Source: Chionis minor (lineage: Eukaryota; Chordata; Aves; Charadriiformes; Chionididae). Taken from it: DNA of 64,000 nucleotides. Below the pieces are notes generated by a model. That model was not told the DNA's origin, did not search any database, and worked only from the letters and a program-made list of their open reading frames with translations. The position numbers were made by a program, and so were the translations under genes. The stretch lies in NCBI GenBank assembly GCA_013398295.1, contig VZSF01001075.1, forward strand, positions 682,001 to 746,000. The letters are read 5' to 3'. Positions 1 through 14,445 of the stretch are shown in pieces (positions within the stretch are counted from its first letter, which is position 1; every line of letters starts with the position of its first letter).

Positions 1-1086
1 ATCATATGTTAAACTCACTGAAAATCATACAGTGGATTGAATTCGAAGCTGATCCTTTGTAAAAATAAGGGGATGCATAATTTGCCTAATCTAAGCCTAC
101 TCACGAGAAGAATCTCAGCTGCCATTTTCTCTGCTGAGCTCAATATAATTTAAGGAGATAAAAAATGCAGTCATGATGATGGCAGGGAACTTAGGAGAGA
201 ATGAACTGTAAAACCTTTCCCACTCCACGTGTGGAATCTGACTCCAGTATTGCTATCTTCAATTGCTTTTGCCATATCTGCATACACATTTCTTTTCGTG
301 GTTATTTCTGTCTTTGTTTCTTTTTGCTTTCCCTTCCTCACCCTGTCGCTGGGAAAACTTTCATGTACTGACTTACAAAAGTGTGTGAGTACTTAAGAAT
401 ATGAAATCAACAATGGGATAATCACTGCCCTTTATTATTTCACTCTTTATTTTCCAGTGAATTGAATAACTGTTTGCACCTGTGCCCCTTAGAAATACGT
501 TCTTAATGTACACCAGTTAAAGTACGTAATGAATTCTTAGAATACTTTCTAACTTTGTCAGTGAGGAAGTCCAGTTGTGACTACTGGATTCTCTGATTGT
601 ACAAGACTAACGGGTTTGCAATCCATCCATAAAACAGAAACAGTGAGGAATCAGGCTATCGTGGCTCTGTGCCTCATGTAAATCCAGCTAGTACAATCTG
701 TGGGGTTTTCCTTTAGTCTTCTTGAAACAAGACTCATTATTCTTCTGTCCTCTGGTGGATATCCAGAATACCTTTTTTTAGTGGTTACTTTTGTTATCCA
801 CAGACAAAACTGAAACCGTAATTTGCCCAAAGCACAAGAATTTGTAGAAAGTTATTTCCTATTCTCTTAAGCACAGTGAGTGGAAGGGAATTCTGTGCTG
901 CACCTCCAGCTGGCGACACACTGCACAGAGGACAAGGTAGCTTTCGGCCACCTTGTCTGGTCTGTGTGTGCAGTACTATATAGCTTAAGCAACTATAAGG
1001 ATTGTTACCAAATGCAGAAAGATAAATGCTGTCTTCAGCTGATTAACCATTGCCTTATGAAGTTTCTGCTGTGTTTGTGAAATTAC

Positions 1087-1112
1087 GGGAAACAGTCTTG
1101 GGAAACAGTCTT
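1087..1112. repeat. 13-bp perfect tandem duplication
   Basis: The unit gggaaacagtctt occurs twice head to tail (1087-1099 and 1100-1112) without mismatch. Two copies with no divergence suggest a fairly recent slippage or repair event. No gene context is visible. Confidence 0.9.
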
Positions 1113-4100
1113 TTGCTAGAACACCATTAATTTTTAAGTATGATTTCCAATATGAAATATTTTTATTTTGGCTATTCATTTTTAATGACTGCATAATGCA
1201 ACTCAGCAAAACTATACAAGGCAAACCAAGAAAAAAAATGAAGCCATTAACATCAAATATTTGCATAAAAGCTATGAAATACTGAAGCAAAGACTTTGTA
1301 GGTAACTGGCAGTTCATGCAATGAAGGCAAAATATACAGAAACTGCCATTAAAACATGAATTTATCAGAACAAACTTATGGTGCTACATTTACTGCATAT
1401 CCCCTTCTGGCAGAAAAGTTACTCTTACTTTTAGTTCAGGGATATAATAATGGAGGTTATTACTAATTTATTGTGTCTTGGAGCCATGTTCATCAGCGTC
1501 CCTGTTGTGAATTCAGTGGATGATCTACCTGGTACCTTATAGCACACTTTTGCCAGTAGCTATGGATGATAGCATTCAGTATGAGTTGGCTGTCCTACCA
1601 AGCCCATCAGCTTTAAGTTACTGAAAGCAAATCTCTCGCATGCTTTATCTTAGCCAGCAAATCTTTGCCTTTGAAACATAGATCTGTGCTTTTGTGTATC
1701 CATAAGACATACAGATGACCAATTTGACTTTGTAACTTCTAAGTTGTCGATTAGTAAACACCATGAAAACTTAAAATGATATTTTACTTGTACTGCATAT
1801 CCATCGAGGCAAGTGCATGATCTTATGGATTATCTTTTCACATGATCAAAATATACGGTCAAAAATCAGCCACACTTCCATCTGTGGAAGTTGGATTATG
1901 TGAAGAGTAGGAGTATTATATGGATAGATTCCAAAAACTATTGAAAGAGAGGAACATCTGTAGCCAAAGTATGAAAGGAAGTTAGCTATCAATATAAACG
2001 TGTTTTACTGCCTTGTTTTAGGATACAGTTCAATATTTGGGGGGGATTAAATATTTTAAATTATTTTTTAAAGATCTTTGAGATTTTGACAGTTTCCTTT
2101 TCACTTTCACCCAGAGCAACAGGACTCAGTAAGGAGAAGAGAATGTATCACAGAATTACATTAGAAAGGACTCACAATTGTTAACCCAGATAGTCGGGGA
2201 AGTCAGGAAACATATTTATGTATGTGCATTATAGACACATAATAGTAAAGTAGCATTTGAAGATGTTTTCATAGAAGGACACATTTAACCATATAAATGT
2301 GAAATACGCAAATTGTTATTTTCCTTTACTAAAGTACTAAGTACTCCAGTTACCAGTACGTCAGGGTGCCCTGAAGATGTGTAAAACCTAAGTGAAGGCA
2401 CTAGTACAACGTTAAAGTCAACTCCTAAGCTGCAAAACAAAGGACATATTCATAAATTAGTCTTGTATTTCTCAGACCTCTGAGTGAGCTCTACAGGTGT
2501 CATATTATTTAATGACACTGCTGAATCAGCTTGATATTTCACATGAACTGTACCATGAGAATATATTCATTCCAGGACCACAGTTGATTACTTTTATATT
2601 CCTTTGAACTTTGCATTTAACTAATGTAGAAAGTTTAATGTAAGAATCCTGTTTTCCAGTTGTTTTGTAAAAAGAGAAAGAGCTGGAGGCAGAAGGTGTA
2701 TTTGTACTGATAGATATAGTAATAAGCATGTGTATGTGTGTCTGTGTGTGCAGATACGTGTGCATAAATATACACGTATGTAGAGAGTGGATGTTTATTG
2801 TCATCAGCTATTTAAGGGTCCATGGATGACGGTCAAACTTAAGTACTAATCTTTGATCTGTTTTTTGCCTCATTGGCACCAAGTTCACAGCCCTCCTCGC
2901 CTTCAGGGGGACCTGTGATAGGCTAATCCTAAAGACTTGTGAAATACAGACTTCCTAATGGTTCAAATGGGACTCTGTGCACTAATTAACATTTTATTTT
3001 ATGGCAGCCCTTTCTTCTGTCCTATCCCTGCACGCTCCCTTAGTGGAGTGAACAGATGTAGTCACACATCTCTTATGCTTGGCAGAAGACGGATGTCACT
3101 CTTTAGAATAAATGCACTTAGTCAACATCAACATCTGTCCGCGTGGCTGCCTTCCATGCATGGGCTATGGTACTGTCCTCTGGAGAGATTTCTGAATTAG
3201 TTATTGCAGGACTTCGCTTACTTCGATGTTGTCCAGGCAACAACTTTTTCCTACCTTTTCTTTGATCTTTCTATTTCTTGTTTAAGTTTGAATGTGTAAA
3301 AAGTTTCAGCGTATAGCTGCTAACACATTTTTTCATGAAGTATAATGCAGGATCATTCTGTGAGAAAACAGAAGCTAAAATTTGTCCCATGATGATAACT
3401 GAATTTTCTGATTTGTAAAACTCAGTTACTTGAAAAAAGACTCAATATTTTGCCTTCAACATCTCAACCTTTGATGGTGTTATCTTCCTTAATTATAGTA
3501 CAGCAGAGTCACTGCATTCACTTCTAAGTGACCTGAGAAGGTACTATAAACTTCTCATGACAACTAATTGGCGAGTTTTGTCACTATAGATGCATATTCA
3601 GGAAAATACTGTGGGGGTTTTGTGTGACTCAAGGACATCACTCCATTTCTCTTCAAATGCTTCAGAAATATTTACTGAAGCTTTTGCATGGTTATTTCAA
3701 AATATTATCGTATGCATTAATAATGGGTCTGTTTCATTACTGCGCTTTCTTTTTTTCCTAACTTTTGAAAAAGGGATAGGCATTGGAGGAAACCCTTCTT
3801 ATGTCCCTGTACCCTGGGGCACACAGTTTTTTCTGTTGTATGTTTAAATTCTTTTGACAGTTTTCTGCACACTCAAACATCTAATCTGTGCTGCATTCTG
3901 TCAATGTTCTCTTTTATTTTCTATGTTATGTACACATACATATGCATGCCAGCATATCTCTCCAAGACAACCACACCCCTACACACTTCTAATTCTCATC
4001 TTAATCTTTCCAGTGAACCAAGGGGGCTTTTCCACTGAAAACTTTGCAGAATGCACGGGTAATAAATAGGGAGAAAATAGCAGGAGAGGAGGCTGTCATC

Positions 4101-6594
4101 CAGTGTCTCCACAGAACAACTCTACTAGGTATTACTGCAAATTAAAATTCACACATAATGTTTTCCATGTCTGCCTCAGGGAGAAGTCCCCATAGGGTCA
4201 AAAGGTGTATTCAGTTTCCGTGCCCATTAAATCTTTGTTGTCTGGTAAACCTGTCAACATACATGTCAAAGAGTGACAGCTCTGACAGTATCCTTCTGAT
4301 GTTGGCACCTGAACACTGGGAAGCAGAGTGAGACCATCAACTTATTTCATGTAGGCCACAAAGTAACTTTCAGAATAGTAGAATTTTTAACTAACAGTCA
4401 TGCAAAAGAAACACAGTAATGAGATTTCACATGAGATCAGGGCCTATACCTGCCTATGTTAGATCATTAAATTGCCTTTTCCACCTGCGTTTTGGAAAGA
4501 AACTAATTAATGCTCTTTTCTTACATGGCTTCAGTCTGATATTAAGAAGCTCAACATTCCCATTGATGACTAAAATTAAATAATCAGCCTCTCATAAAAA
4601 AGGATATGATTAATTAATAAACTTTGAAGAAAATAATTCATTTTCACTTTTAGAAAGCATTTTACTGGTAGATATTATGAAGGCAAAGGACATGATGATA
4701 TGTGCAATAAAATGCTGTTAAATTCCACTTCTTCATTTACCTTTTTCCCTGTCTTTTGTTCTCTCTCTAGTAAATTCCTCAAAGATCATTTAATTTAATT
4801 AAAGTTGAGAAAAGTATCTAATTCAAATAGGTAGGCTTAGAGGTGCCTTTTCCTCTACTGGGAAACTCCTCCAGTGTGAAATGGGTGTCAGTTGCCACCT
4901 TTCACTTTCAGAAAAAGTAGGAATGGCTTCTACCTGCAAGTTGCAAACCTTACGTTTGTATTTCCATGTAACCGGGGTTTATGAGTTACACTTTACACAA
5001 AAGTGTGTGTATGTACATGCATATGTGTAGATTGTGTAGATCATTTGTACCATATGTGGTTCTTCTCTTATGTTAAAAATAGACCCATGGTGTTTGACCT
5101 GCACTGTTTTGCTTGTGGGCAAACCTAGCAAAAGAAATTACCTTGTCTGTCCTAGGAAAAAAATATCTTGTTTCCTCCCACGCTAGAAATGGTGCCCCTG
5201 ACTTCAAAACTGATGCAGCAGGTAGTGCTGCGGTGTATTTTGTACCAATTCTGTCACTCAGTAACATTTAGGCCTGTCAGTTGAGTACCATGTACAAATG
5301 CTAAATATGATGGATTTGTTTGCAAAATGTTTTTAAAAATAAGGAAAAGGTGGAGTGTGCTCCTCAGGGAAGCTTCTCTATGAATTTTAACGTGCTCTGA
5401 TGTGAATGTAATAAGCTTCTATGCCAAGAGGCTAAATAGAGACTGGTATCCTAAGTACAAGTCATTTGGACTAAACAGTCACATTTTAAAATTTGTTAAA
5501 ACTACAAAGATAGATACAAAAATGTGAATTATATGTGCATTTAGTACATTTTACCTTTCAACTTGTGGCTTAGGAATCACTGCAGCACTTTTTCAGTGGA
5601 TCTGTTTCCACCTGAGATCAGTAGGTCCAATACTCCACAGTTTTTATCAGACATATTTCTTACAGCATGTCTAACATGGGAAATAATTAAGTTTTTTTGA
5701 CCACTTCAGTCACAATTTTAAGGATAGAAAATCACTGAGTAAGTTGCAGAAAGATACTAGCAAGCGCAAAGGATTGCAACACATTTGCATTGCTGCATAT
5801 AATGTGTTTGCAACTTCTGGAACTGCTCTGATGTTCAGTGTGTACACAATTACTTCTGACACTGAGGGGAGAAACTGCCTTTCATCAATTTTAATCCCGT
5901 AGTCTTTTGGATTCTCCTCAGCAGCTTTCCCCTGTCTTTTGTTGTGAAAGAAATGCAGACATATTTGAGAAGTAGTTTTCACGATACATTTTAAAAGAAT
6001 GTACTGCTCGAAAAGTTTACTGGAAGATTTAATTTACATTTTTGAAAGCAACACAAAGAACAATCAAAAAATTACTGTTGTATACTGTACATGACGTGAA
6101 AATGTCTCACTTTTGGTGGTAAAACATTGATCCACCATTAATTAAAGTGAAACTAGTGTAATAATACTAGTAAAAATTAACCATAAACCAGATTTTCAAC
6201 TTGTTTTATGCTTATGGCTGAAGTCCTGTCTGGTAGAAAAGGGCTTAGTGCTGTGGTAAGATACTCTGGCTTATGTGAGTACTCAGGTAGTTGAGCAAAC
6301 AGCACATCGCACGCTCCACCACTAGTTTCACCAGCTGAAAGCAGCAATGTCTAAGATTTGAGGTTTTGTCTCACTGTTCAGATCAAAAATGATTACCGAG
6401 AAATCCTCTAATCACCTGTGAAGTTAAATAGCTGCTGTGAGAAAAGCACTATGAGCACTACAATGTGTTGTGCAAAAAATACGTGTTCAGATAACCAAGA
6501 CAATCAAAAAATACTTGTATTTCAGGAGACAGGGAAGAAAACTTTCAAATATGTACTTTGAAGTGCTCAGCAGTCCAGAGGACATCTTTTATTT

Positions 6595-6630
6595 ATTGAT
6601 ATATATATTTATAGATAGACAGACAGACGA
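6595..6630. repeat. TA/GACA-type compound microsatellite
   Basis: A short alternating TA run passes into ATAGATAG and GACAGACA units. It is low-complexity sequence likely to be length-polymorphic, with no sign of function. Confidence 0.7.
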
Positions 6631-9600
6631 GATACATATTTGTTGATGCATCACAATGAAGCTCACAATATAAAGTAAAAACCTTTGATATACTTGTTAA
6701 TGTAAAGGCGGTTGTGAGTAGTTCAGTGAGTTTACCATTCTGTTCCTTACCAACTTCTCAGAAAATATGTTCCTAGGAGGTAGCACTGTATGATTCATTT
6801 TCTGCAATGCACATCGCAGTGCTGTTCCGCGTCTTGGCAAGAGTACACAGGTCAGGGCTGCTCTCACAACTTCTCCCCTGCCTCATCCTGCCAGAGAGGT
6901 ATGTGTCTCATCACTGGAAATTCATAGCCATGTCTCTTAGGCCTTGCTCACCGTCATCCCTCTATTTCTCCTTGGGTAGTAGTGGTAGAGAATGCCATAA
7001 AGTTGTTTCCAACCCATGTGCAACAAGTACATGTTTAAATCAGCACGTGGTTTCAATGACACATTTTGGAACAGTCTCTATTACAGCTTTGTAGCCTACA
7101 TCTGTATTTCATTATCTGTTTTTTCAGTGAGAACACAAATACTGTGAGGCTGATGGATCGGTAAGTGAGTGTATTTAAAATGCTGTAAAACACCTGGCCA
7201 CCACCTGCTTGACATTCTTGACAGAAAACTCAGGTGTTTCATGCAAATCTTGGGGCCCTTAGTGTAAAACTCATATTAAAAAGAAAGGACATCATGTTCA
7301 GTAGAGATGTTATGGACAGTCTCCTAAAAGCATAAGCTTCCTCCAGAAGATTCCTATTCCTTTTTTTCTTAGATTTTTTGCCCCCCTTGGTAGTAGTGGT
7401 CAGTTGAATAGATTAGTACAATTTCAAATTCTAAATAGACTGTTACAATCAGCTAATGTCTGGTGCATTGTTTGAAGATACGGCCTAAATGTCATCACAT
7501 TTGGGCCCCAGTCTGATTCCTTACGTAACAAAGATGAAGGTTAAATACCATAAAGTTTATTAAACCAGTCTATAACAAGTTTAGTAGATATAATCCTCTT
7601 TTTTTGCAAGTTTTAAGAAGCATGTTTTTCCTGTGCAAATTTGGGAACAAGCATTTAACTCCCACTGGTTTCAAAGCCATGGGAATTAAGCAGGTGCTTA
7701 AAGTTAATGAGGTACTTAATTGCTTTGTAGAACCAAGATGGACTGTTCCATTGCACGTACAATGAGAAATTGTCACTGATTCCCTTTCTGAGTGAGGAGA
7801 TTTTTAAGGATCAAGCTCTCAGTTGCAGTCCATCTTTTTACCATTTATGCATAATTTGATGGTTAAAAATTGTAATGTACTGTTGCAGTCTGTCTAGATT
7901 CAGTTAAAGCATCATTAAAACCATTCAAGTTTGATCAAAAGATTTTATAAATTTTCTAAATAGTATGACTGAAACCATGGAGGGCTGAGTAATGCCTGAG
8001 CATTTTAGAACACCACTGTTTTAGCAAAATACAGTCCATGCCAAATCATACAGACTAGAAAGGTCTACAGCAGTGAGGTGAACGGATCGTAAGAGCAGAC
8101 TTTCATCTTGACAGATGGGGCATATTGTCTCAGGGGAGTGCACCAGGGAGAAGGGAAAACACTGATGGCTAGAAACATTGAGTATATTTTTATTGGAAAG
8201 AGGCATTTTTATCACAGAAGATAACTTTACATCTGGAAAAGTTACACCAGATTTTAGCTCTCAATTGCGCTGGTGAAAATCCAGTGTATTTCTTGGTATC
8301 CTGTCGCATACTGCGTTGTATACTGGCTGGCCATTGTCATCCTGGGTGAGAGAGGATTCAAACAGCCTTACCAGCTGTTTTGTTAGAGCCAATACAGCCA
8401 CAGACAAAGCCAGGAGACTGTTTATTTCTGTCAGAAGACAATGTGGCTCTAGTTGTGGTTGGTCACTGTGTAAACAGCATAGCACCAAGCAGTACGAAAA
8501 TTCACCTTGAATCATTAATATTGCATTTTTATACTAAGTCTTACCCTAATGGAAATCATTTACTATACATATATGCTCTTTAATTAGCATGGCCAACATC
8601 TGTTACATTTTCCTCATCTTTAAAGCACAGAGTGATTTTTTTACTCTTGTATGTTAATGTTTGTTATCACAGCAAAGAATCCACTTCAAGAGGAAAGGCA
8701 ATTTTTACATTTGTGTTTCAGAGTAACTTTAAACTGTTTATGGTATTTCTATTTAGAATAATTCCAGAGGTGTGTCTATTTATCTTCTGCATTAAAATTC
8801 AAGAAAAAGGTTTAGCTTTTGGCTTGCCTTCGGGGCTAAGCTATGCAGCAGACATGCTTCTCTGAGATAATTTGTTTTCTAATTGCCATTCGTTTGCTGA
8901 AATACAATTAAAGTTATTGCTCTAATATTAACATCAACATCTTGATTGCCTTATCAGAATATGAATATGTATTTTTCTTACTCTGCTTAGAGACATCTTT
9001 CACTAACTTTCTCTGAACATGTAGCTCTTAATTAAAGAGAATTTTTAATTCCTCTGTAGCAGCACTTTCCCAGCAACTCTTGCCATTTTGGTGGAGGGTC
9101 ACAGCTTACATTCTTGTCCAGGCTGACGTCACACGCTGTTGTTACAGCAGGGCACGTTAACCTTGAATACCTATGCCTTTGAATCAGCTCATACAAATCA
9201 TTTGGTCTTTGCGTAATTGCCAAAACGAAGTTTGAAAGGAGGCGAATCTAAGTCAAACCCAGATTTCAGGAAGAACTGGAATATGGCAGCAGCTGTGAGA
9301 AAGCACTGACAGGCCAGCTTCCCTAAAGTGCGCCAAATGGAAAGGGGCACTCAGGCTGCAAGATGAGAAAGATGTTACTCAGTTTACTTAAAAATAATGA
9401 GGGAGCATTACTTAGTAGTACAGCTGTGTGCAGCCCTTATTTTGTTTGTGGTTTAGAGACCCGCTTACTTACTATAGTCAAAACAGACTCACCAAAAGAA
9501 AATGAGCACAGCTTCGCTTTTAAAATGGCTTTTCTAAACTTCTTTACTTGGTCTTTCTTTTCAACACTACTTTACAAAGATGTTTAATGAACGGGATTCT

Positions 9601-10564
9601 TTAAATCAGTAAAAGCAGGAGAATGTTCCAAAATAGTTACATAAATGAACGGGCCACTTGGGATGGCAAAAAACAGAGATATAGTGAAGAAGCAGTCCCA
9701 TTTGGTGATGAAATTGTTCTTTTTACTCTAAGAGATCCTTTTAAAATCTTTTTTTCTCATTTAGTAATTTTCCTTTTATGATAGTGTATCTATTTCCCAT
9801 ACCTCATTAGTTTCTGAGCACATATGAATATCCCACTGAGTTACATAGAAAATTATTTTTTTTGAATATGATAGAAATGCAAAATTGAAACCTAGTTTTA
9901 AAAAAATAATAATGAAATTGACATTTATGCTCTAGTGAGTTGTTCTCTAAAATTAATTCAGTGTATAATAATCAGCAAAACTTAATTTGTAATTTATATC
10001 ATGTAGGGGGTAATTGTTCCATGTTATAGAACTTTGTATTTTAAAACTGAAATAGCAGCCTTTATTGACCTTTCAACAGACCTCGGGTAGCAGGGATCAA
10101 GTGTGTGTTTGTTTTCTCTAGGGGAAAACATTTTTACATATTATTACAGGTTTTTGTAAAATACTGAGATCTTTGCTTTCCAGTCCTTTTATTAGCATAA
10201 GTAAAATTCATGGGTGTTCTGCATTGCCTCTTTTATGTCATGATGGAGGGGCATCTGGCTTTTTAGCCCAGATCATTCAGATTTTCTTCTGTCTTTGAAC
10301 ACATTGCTGTGAACTATCCGGTAGCTATTATCTGGACAGTCTTTCATGTCAGAACTGAAGATAATTATGGGGTTGTATTTGCACAACACATAATAAATGC
10401 AAATGTGAGAAGCCTGCCATGGATTGGGGGTGGGGGAGAATCTAAAAATGTTTGAGGAAAGGAAAAAATAAAGAAAAAAAGAGATTGCTGAAGTTCGTAA
10501 TACTAAATGTGTGGAGGAGGACGAACAGTTGACTAAGACCAGCTATTTTTTTTCCCCAGATGGG

Positions 10565-10599
10565 AATCTACATGTTGATTTCAAACCTACATGTAGATT
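10565..10599. repeat. perfect 11-bp inverted repeat (hairpin)
   Basis: The left arm AATCTACATGT (10565-10575) is exactly reverse-complementary to ACATGTAGATT (10589-10599), separated by a 13-nt spacer that is itself partly complementary around tttcaaa. It could form a stem-loop or a cruciform. No flanking target-site duplication or transposon was recognised, so it may be chance or a MITE relic. Confidence 0.8.
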
Positions 10600-13500
10600 T
10601 GAATTTAGTTTCACACTGTCTTTTGTATCTTCATGAGACATTCATTCAGACCAGACGTGATTCACTGTGTAGATTAGAGTGTCCAGAAATCCTTAATCTG
10701 TCTGTTAAATATACTGACACAATTTTAGATGGTGTTTTATTCCCTGAATAGATAATCATCAGAATTAATACAAGTTCAATAACTGTATCGGTGATTTGGC
10801 TTTTTGCTCAAGAATGGCTTCAAGTGACAGAGAAGAATCGACCTACTGATAAAACTATGATGTTTAAAAGATGTGATTCCAGACCACACATTAATAATAT
10901 GGTCTAGATTTGGATTTCTAAGCTCTAGATTTTGAGACTTAAGATCAGTAACATTAGCTTAACATAGTAGTCTTGAGCTGTGCTTTTAAAAAAACAAGTC
11001 CCTTCAGCAGTTGTTGGCTTCAAAGGAAACTATGCTGATAGTCCTTGGAGAGATTTTTCAATTAAAAAAGTATCAAAACTGCTAGAAATACTCTGCTGTG
11101 ATGAAACTCTTAGGATCCCTACATCTCCTTATTAGTGCAGCAATCATGAAAGTTTTTTATATGAGTTTCGCTATGATAAAAAGTATAATACTTATTAAGA
11201 AGTTTACACAGAAGTAACTGCAAGCTTTGTAGAGCATACAAGCTCTTTCATGTTTCAAGAAACCAGTGTTTCCTATTGCTATGCTATCTCATGTTTAGAA
11301 TTGCCTGAAGTGCCTTTTTAGTGCATAGATGCTGCATAAAAACCAACCTGCCTCATTGATTTCAATGAGCAGTTCCAAGGTCAAATGTTACTCAGCTGTA
11401 AAATTATCTATTAAATTTTTTTACTAAAGGAAACCTTCTGAGTATTGAAGGACAAGATTATAGTCTATTTACAGAATACAATAGAACTTTGTTTGTTCAG
11501 CACATCATAACAATAGGGCTTTGCTTCTCAACTTTTATTTATAGCATTACAAACCTTAGGATGATGGCCAGTTGTGAAAAACATACAGTTAGAAACAGAG
11601 GACTGTAGAAATGTAGTTCTAGATATATCACAAATATATGCCGAATGATTAGACCTGGGAAAAACGAGGAAAGTTTAAGATTTCTTGAAAATTGCCTAAA
11701 ACAAGAAATAAAATTGACTAACCAAAAAAAAAAAAAAAAAAAGCCAAAACCAATATGTGACCAGAAGATGATTTTGGAAGTTGTTTTCTAGAGCATCAGA
11801 TGTGTATGGGGGGGAGAGAGAGTAAACTAAACTCCTTTGATCCTTTGATTCTACCTAGAGATAAATGACATTTTCCAGCAGATCCTCTTTGTCAGGGGAA
11901 TGTCTGAGATGTTACATTTTTTATTTTTGAAATTAATTTTCATACTAGCTTTTGTATTTTGCCTGGGGGGAAAAGAACGTGGTTTATTTTTTTCCAAAAT
12001 GTTTTAGCAAAAAGCCGAAAATTGTTTGAATTTTTTAGTTTTAGTTTGATATTAGAATTTTTTGATAAGAAAATTCAGTCAGTCCTATAAATAAAGCCGT
12101 GTGATCCTCCATGTATATGAGTTCAGGCAGTCAAGCCTTAGGCAGAGCACGCTACCTCTTGAAGCCAAGCGCTAACAGCCTGTAACATGTTGTGTTAACA
12201 TGTGAGAAAAGAGGAAGTTAAGTCCTTCTCCTACTTCATAGCTGGGAGCCATAAGAAGACTGTTCAGTTCAGAGAGTGAGAGTGAGAGAGCAAAACCCTC
12301 CCAGGCAGATCAGCAGGGGGTAGAGAAAGCTCCTCAGTCTAAAACGTATTTGCCTGTATTGTATTATCCACTTTTTCCAAAGTCATGAATGGTCTCTTGC
12401 TTTCAACAGGAAAAACTCCTCTCCAGGTTCCTGTACTCTTGCCTTCCCTTCTCTCATTAAATCTCAGTCTTCATCAGAAGATTATGGTAATTGAGATTAC
12501 AATCTTGAGAGATCTTGTTAAATTTGAGGAGTCCTGATTCTGCAGTTAGTGTAGTCAGGCTCTAGCAGAGTCCAGCTGATACAGGCTTCAGCATAAATCG
12601 CTTCTGCCTCCCTTGTGTACGAAGCCGTGGTCAACATCGGGTAATTAAACTAAATATCTTAGAATCAGCTGCTCACAATGTCACTTCCTAGTGAAAACTT
12701 ACCAGCTTACCTCAAATAAGAACACTCTCATTTACATTACTTATTTCATTTAGCTAGTTATTTAGCCAGGTTTGCCAAAGAAATTCAATAGCAGTTACTG
12801 ATATTCCGTGCACACACAGTAATATCCATCTTTGAGATAATGTGTTGAGATAACCATTTTCATGTGAGCAATTACTTGCTCACCTGGTGATTGTAAAAAT
12901 GTTTCCAAACAAATTGTAACAGATTCCCTTCTATTGCACAAGTATTTCCCATGGGACCGCGCAGATAACATAGATGTGTCAGGGTAACTGGCATTCTTTT
13001 ATCATGTAGTAAAATAAATTGTGTTTTTATAGGATGGCCTTAATGTACAGTAACACAAAATTCTGTAGAGAGGCATCAACAGTAAACTGAAGTTAAAAGG
13101 AAAATTTTACAGACGAGTTGCAAAGAGGTTGTTGAGTTTTCAGGGAATGATGAGGTTGTGTGACTGAACTACCAATGTAAGTTAGGACAAATGAAAGAGT
13201 AACTGATAATTATGAAGCATCGTAGCTAAACCGAATGATTTTCATGCCCTTATTTCTGTGATTAAGATTTTATCCATTAGCATACAATTTGTCAGCCTAG
13301 ACAGACCTAATAGAATAATAGTTACAGTTCTGTGTGTTCAGTAAGATGGGGAGAACGGATTGTATCATTTATCTAGTTCTTCCTTGACAACAGCTTAACA
13401 TTTATTACAGTGGTGTGCACTGCAGTATCTCTCTCTGACATTAAAGCTATGAATTCCGTAATTTTATCATACCTGTTCTTAACTCTTTCTCTGAGAAGTA

Positions 13501-14322
13501 ATCAGCAGTACCCAATCAGAGCAGAAGTGAGGTAGGGAGAGAGAACGTTTATTAGCTTATCTGATTACTATCAGTAGTAAACTATTACTTTTTTCCCTAT
13601 GACTTTATCACGGTTATATCCTTTGAGCAGCATGGCTACAATAACTAACTGCAATTAGTGATACAGCACTCTCTAGGACAGACAGACAGATAAATCGGCA
13701 GCCTGTGCACTCCTGTCCTCAGTATTTCCCTATTAGCTAGTTTTAATCAGTTGTGTACTTTTGTCAGTGTGCTGGCCAAATGTCAGTGTAACACTGTCTG
13801 AAAACTGGAATTTTGAAATACCATGATCTAATATCTGTATCCCCTGTTACTGTTGCGGAGCATTGTCGCTCTGTCTCTATATGATTTGAGGCTTTTATGC
13901 ATAGAAAATCTTCGGTAATTACAAAGCAAAGTTACTTACAGAATTCTGGTGTAATGAAGAGCTTAAATAGGCTTTTATTATAGCTGCGTTATCTACTATA
14001 TTACGTGCAATGTGTCACCTTAACCAGAGGAAGACATTCTCAAACAGTCTGCGTACTGACAAGCTGATCAGTAATTTTGCTCAGACTGCTAACTCCAGAG
14101 AATATAGAATTGCAATTTCACAAAGGGAGTATTTCATAGGCTTCAGTGGAAACTTGGAAATTACGTTTATGTTTAGTTCTCTGTTTTTCTTACCCGCTTC
14201 TAATAGTGCCTCTTTGGTGACATTAGAGCTTTGGACTTCCTCATTTTGCTGCAAGATAATTATATTCATTATTAATGCCATTATCAGGGGCTGTTCTTAC
14301 TCATACCATTTTCCCAACTCAG
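10600..14322. other. unique noncoding stretch with simple repeats
   Basis: No gene recognised. It holds a 19-A tract at 11724-11742, a GA-rich run at 12271-12291 and a (GACA)n tract at 13677-13691. Around 12187-12206 the motif taacatgt recurs as a near-palindrome. Small open frames here are isolated and overlap on both strands. Confidence 0.55.
11724..11742 (+). repeat. poly-A tract (19 A)
   Basis: An uninterrupted run of 19 A preceded by A-rich sequence including aaataaaa. It could be the tail of a retroposed copy, but no recognisable source lies upstream, so it is listed only as a homopolymer. Confidence 0.85.
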
Positions 14323-14352
14323 GGAGGAGTTGCATACCACCATGAGGAACAG
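14323..14352 (+). other. candidate 30-nt microexon
   Basis: A pyrimidine-rich tract ends in the acceptor ttttcccaactcag at 14309-14322. It is followed by 30 bases and a near-consensus donor, cag|gtaaga, at 14350-14358. The 30 bases keep a frame open (GGVAYHHEEQ), and that frame continues through the flanks. Splice-site quality and a length divisible by three are what is seen. Exon status is inference: I do not recognise the peptide, and paired motifs like this arise by chance in long introns. Confidence 0.25.
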
Positions 14353-14445
14353 GTAAGAAATTCCCAAGTAAATAATACCCATTTTGAAACAGACTTCTGG
14401 GAGAGTGAATATGATTTACATAGTTGCTTACACGTGCCAAAACAG

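Larger units (their letters stand above)
1..10550. other. unique AT-rich noncoding stretch, no gene recognised
   Basis: No exon, RNA gene or dated transposon could be supported here. Open frames are all under about 115 codons, overlap on both strands and match no family I recognise. Visible local structure: a 13-bp tandem duplication at 1087-1112, a TG/CA-rich run near 2727-2765, a TA/GACA microsatellite at 6595-6630, and a G-rich spot near 10427-10438. Ancient repeats decayed beyond recognition by eye may be present. Confidence 0.6.

Noticed and set aside
5710..5982. 90-codon minus-strand frame that looked protein-like
   Set aside because: No family recognised and no flanking splice sites of quality.
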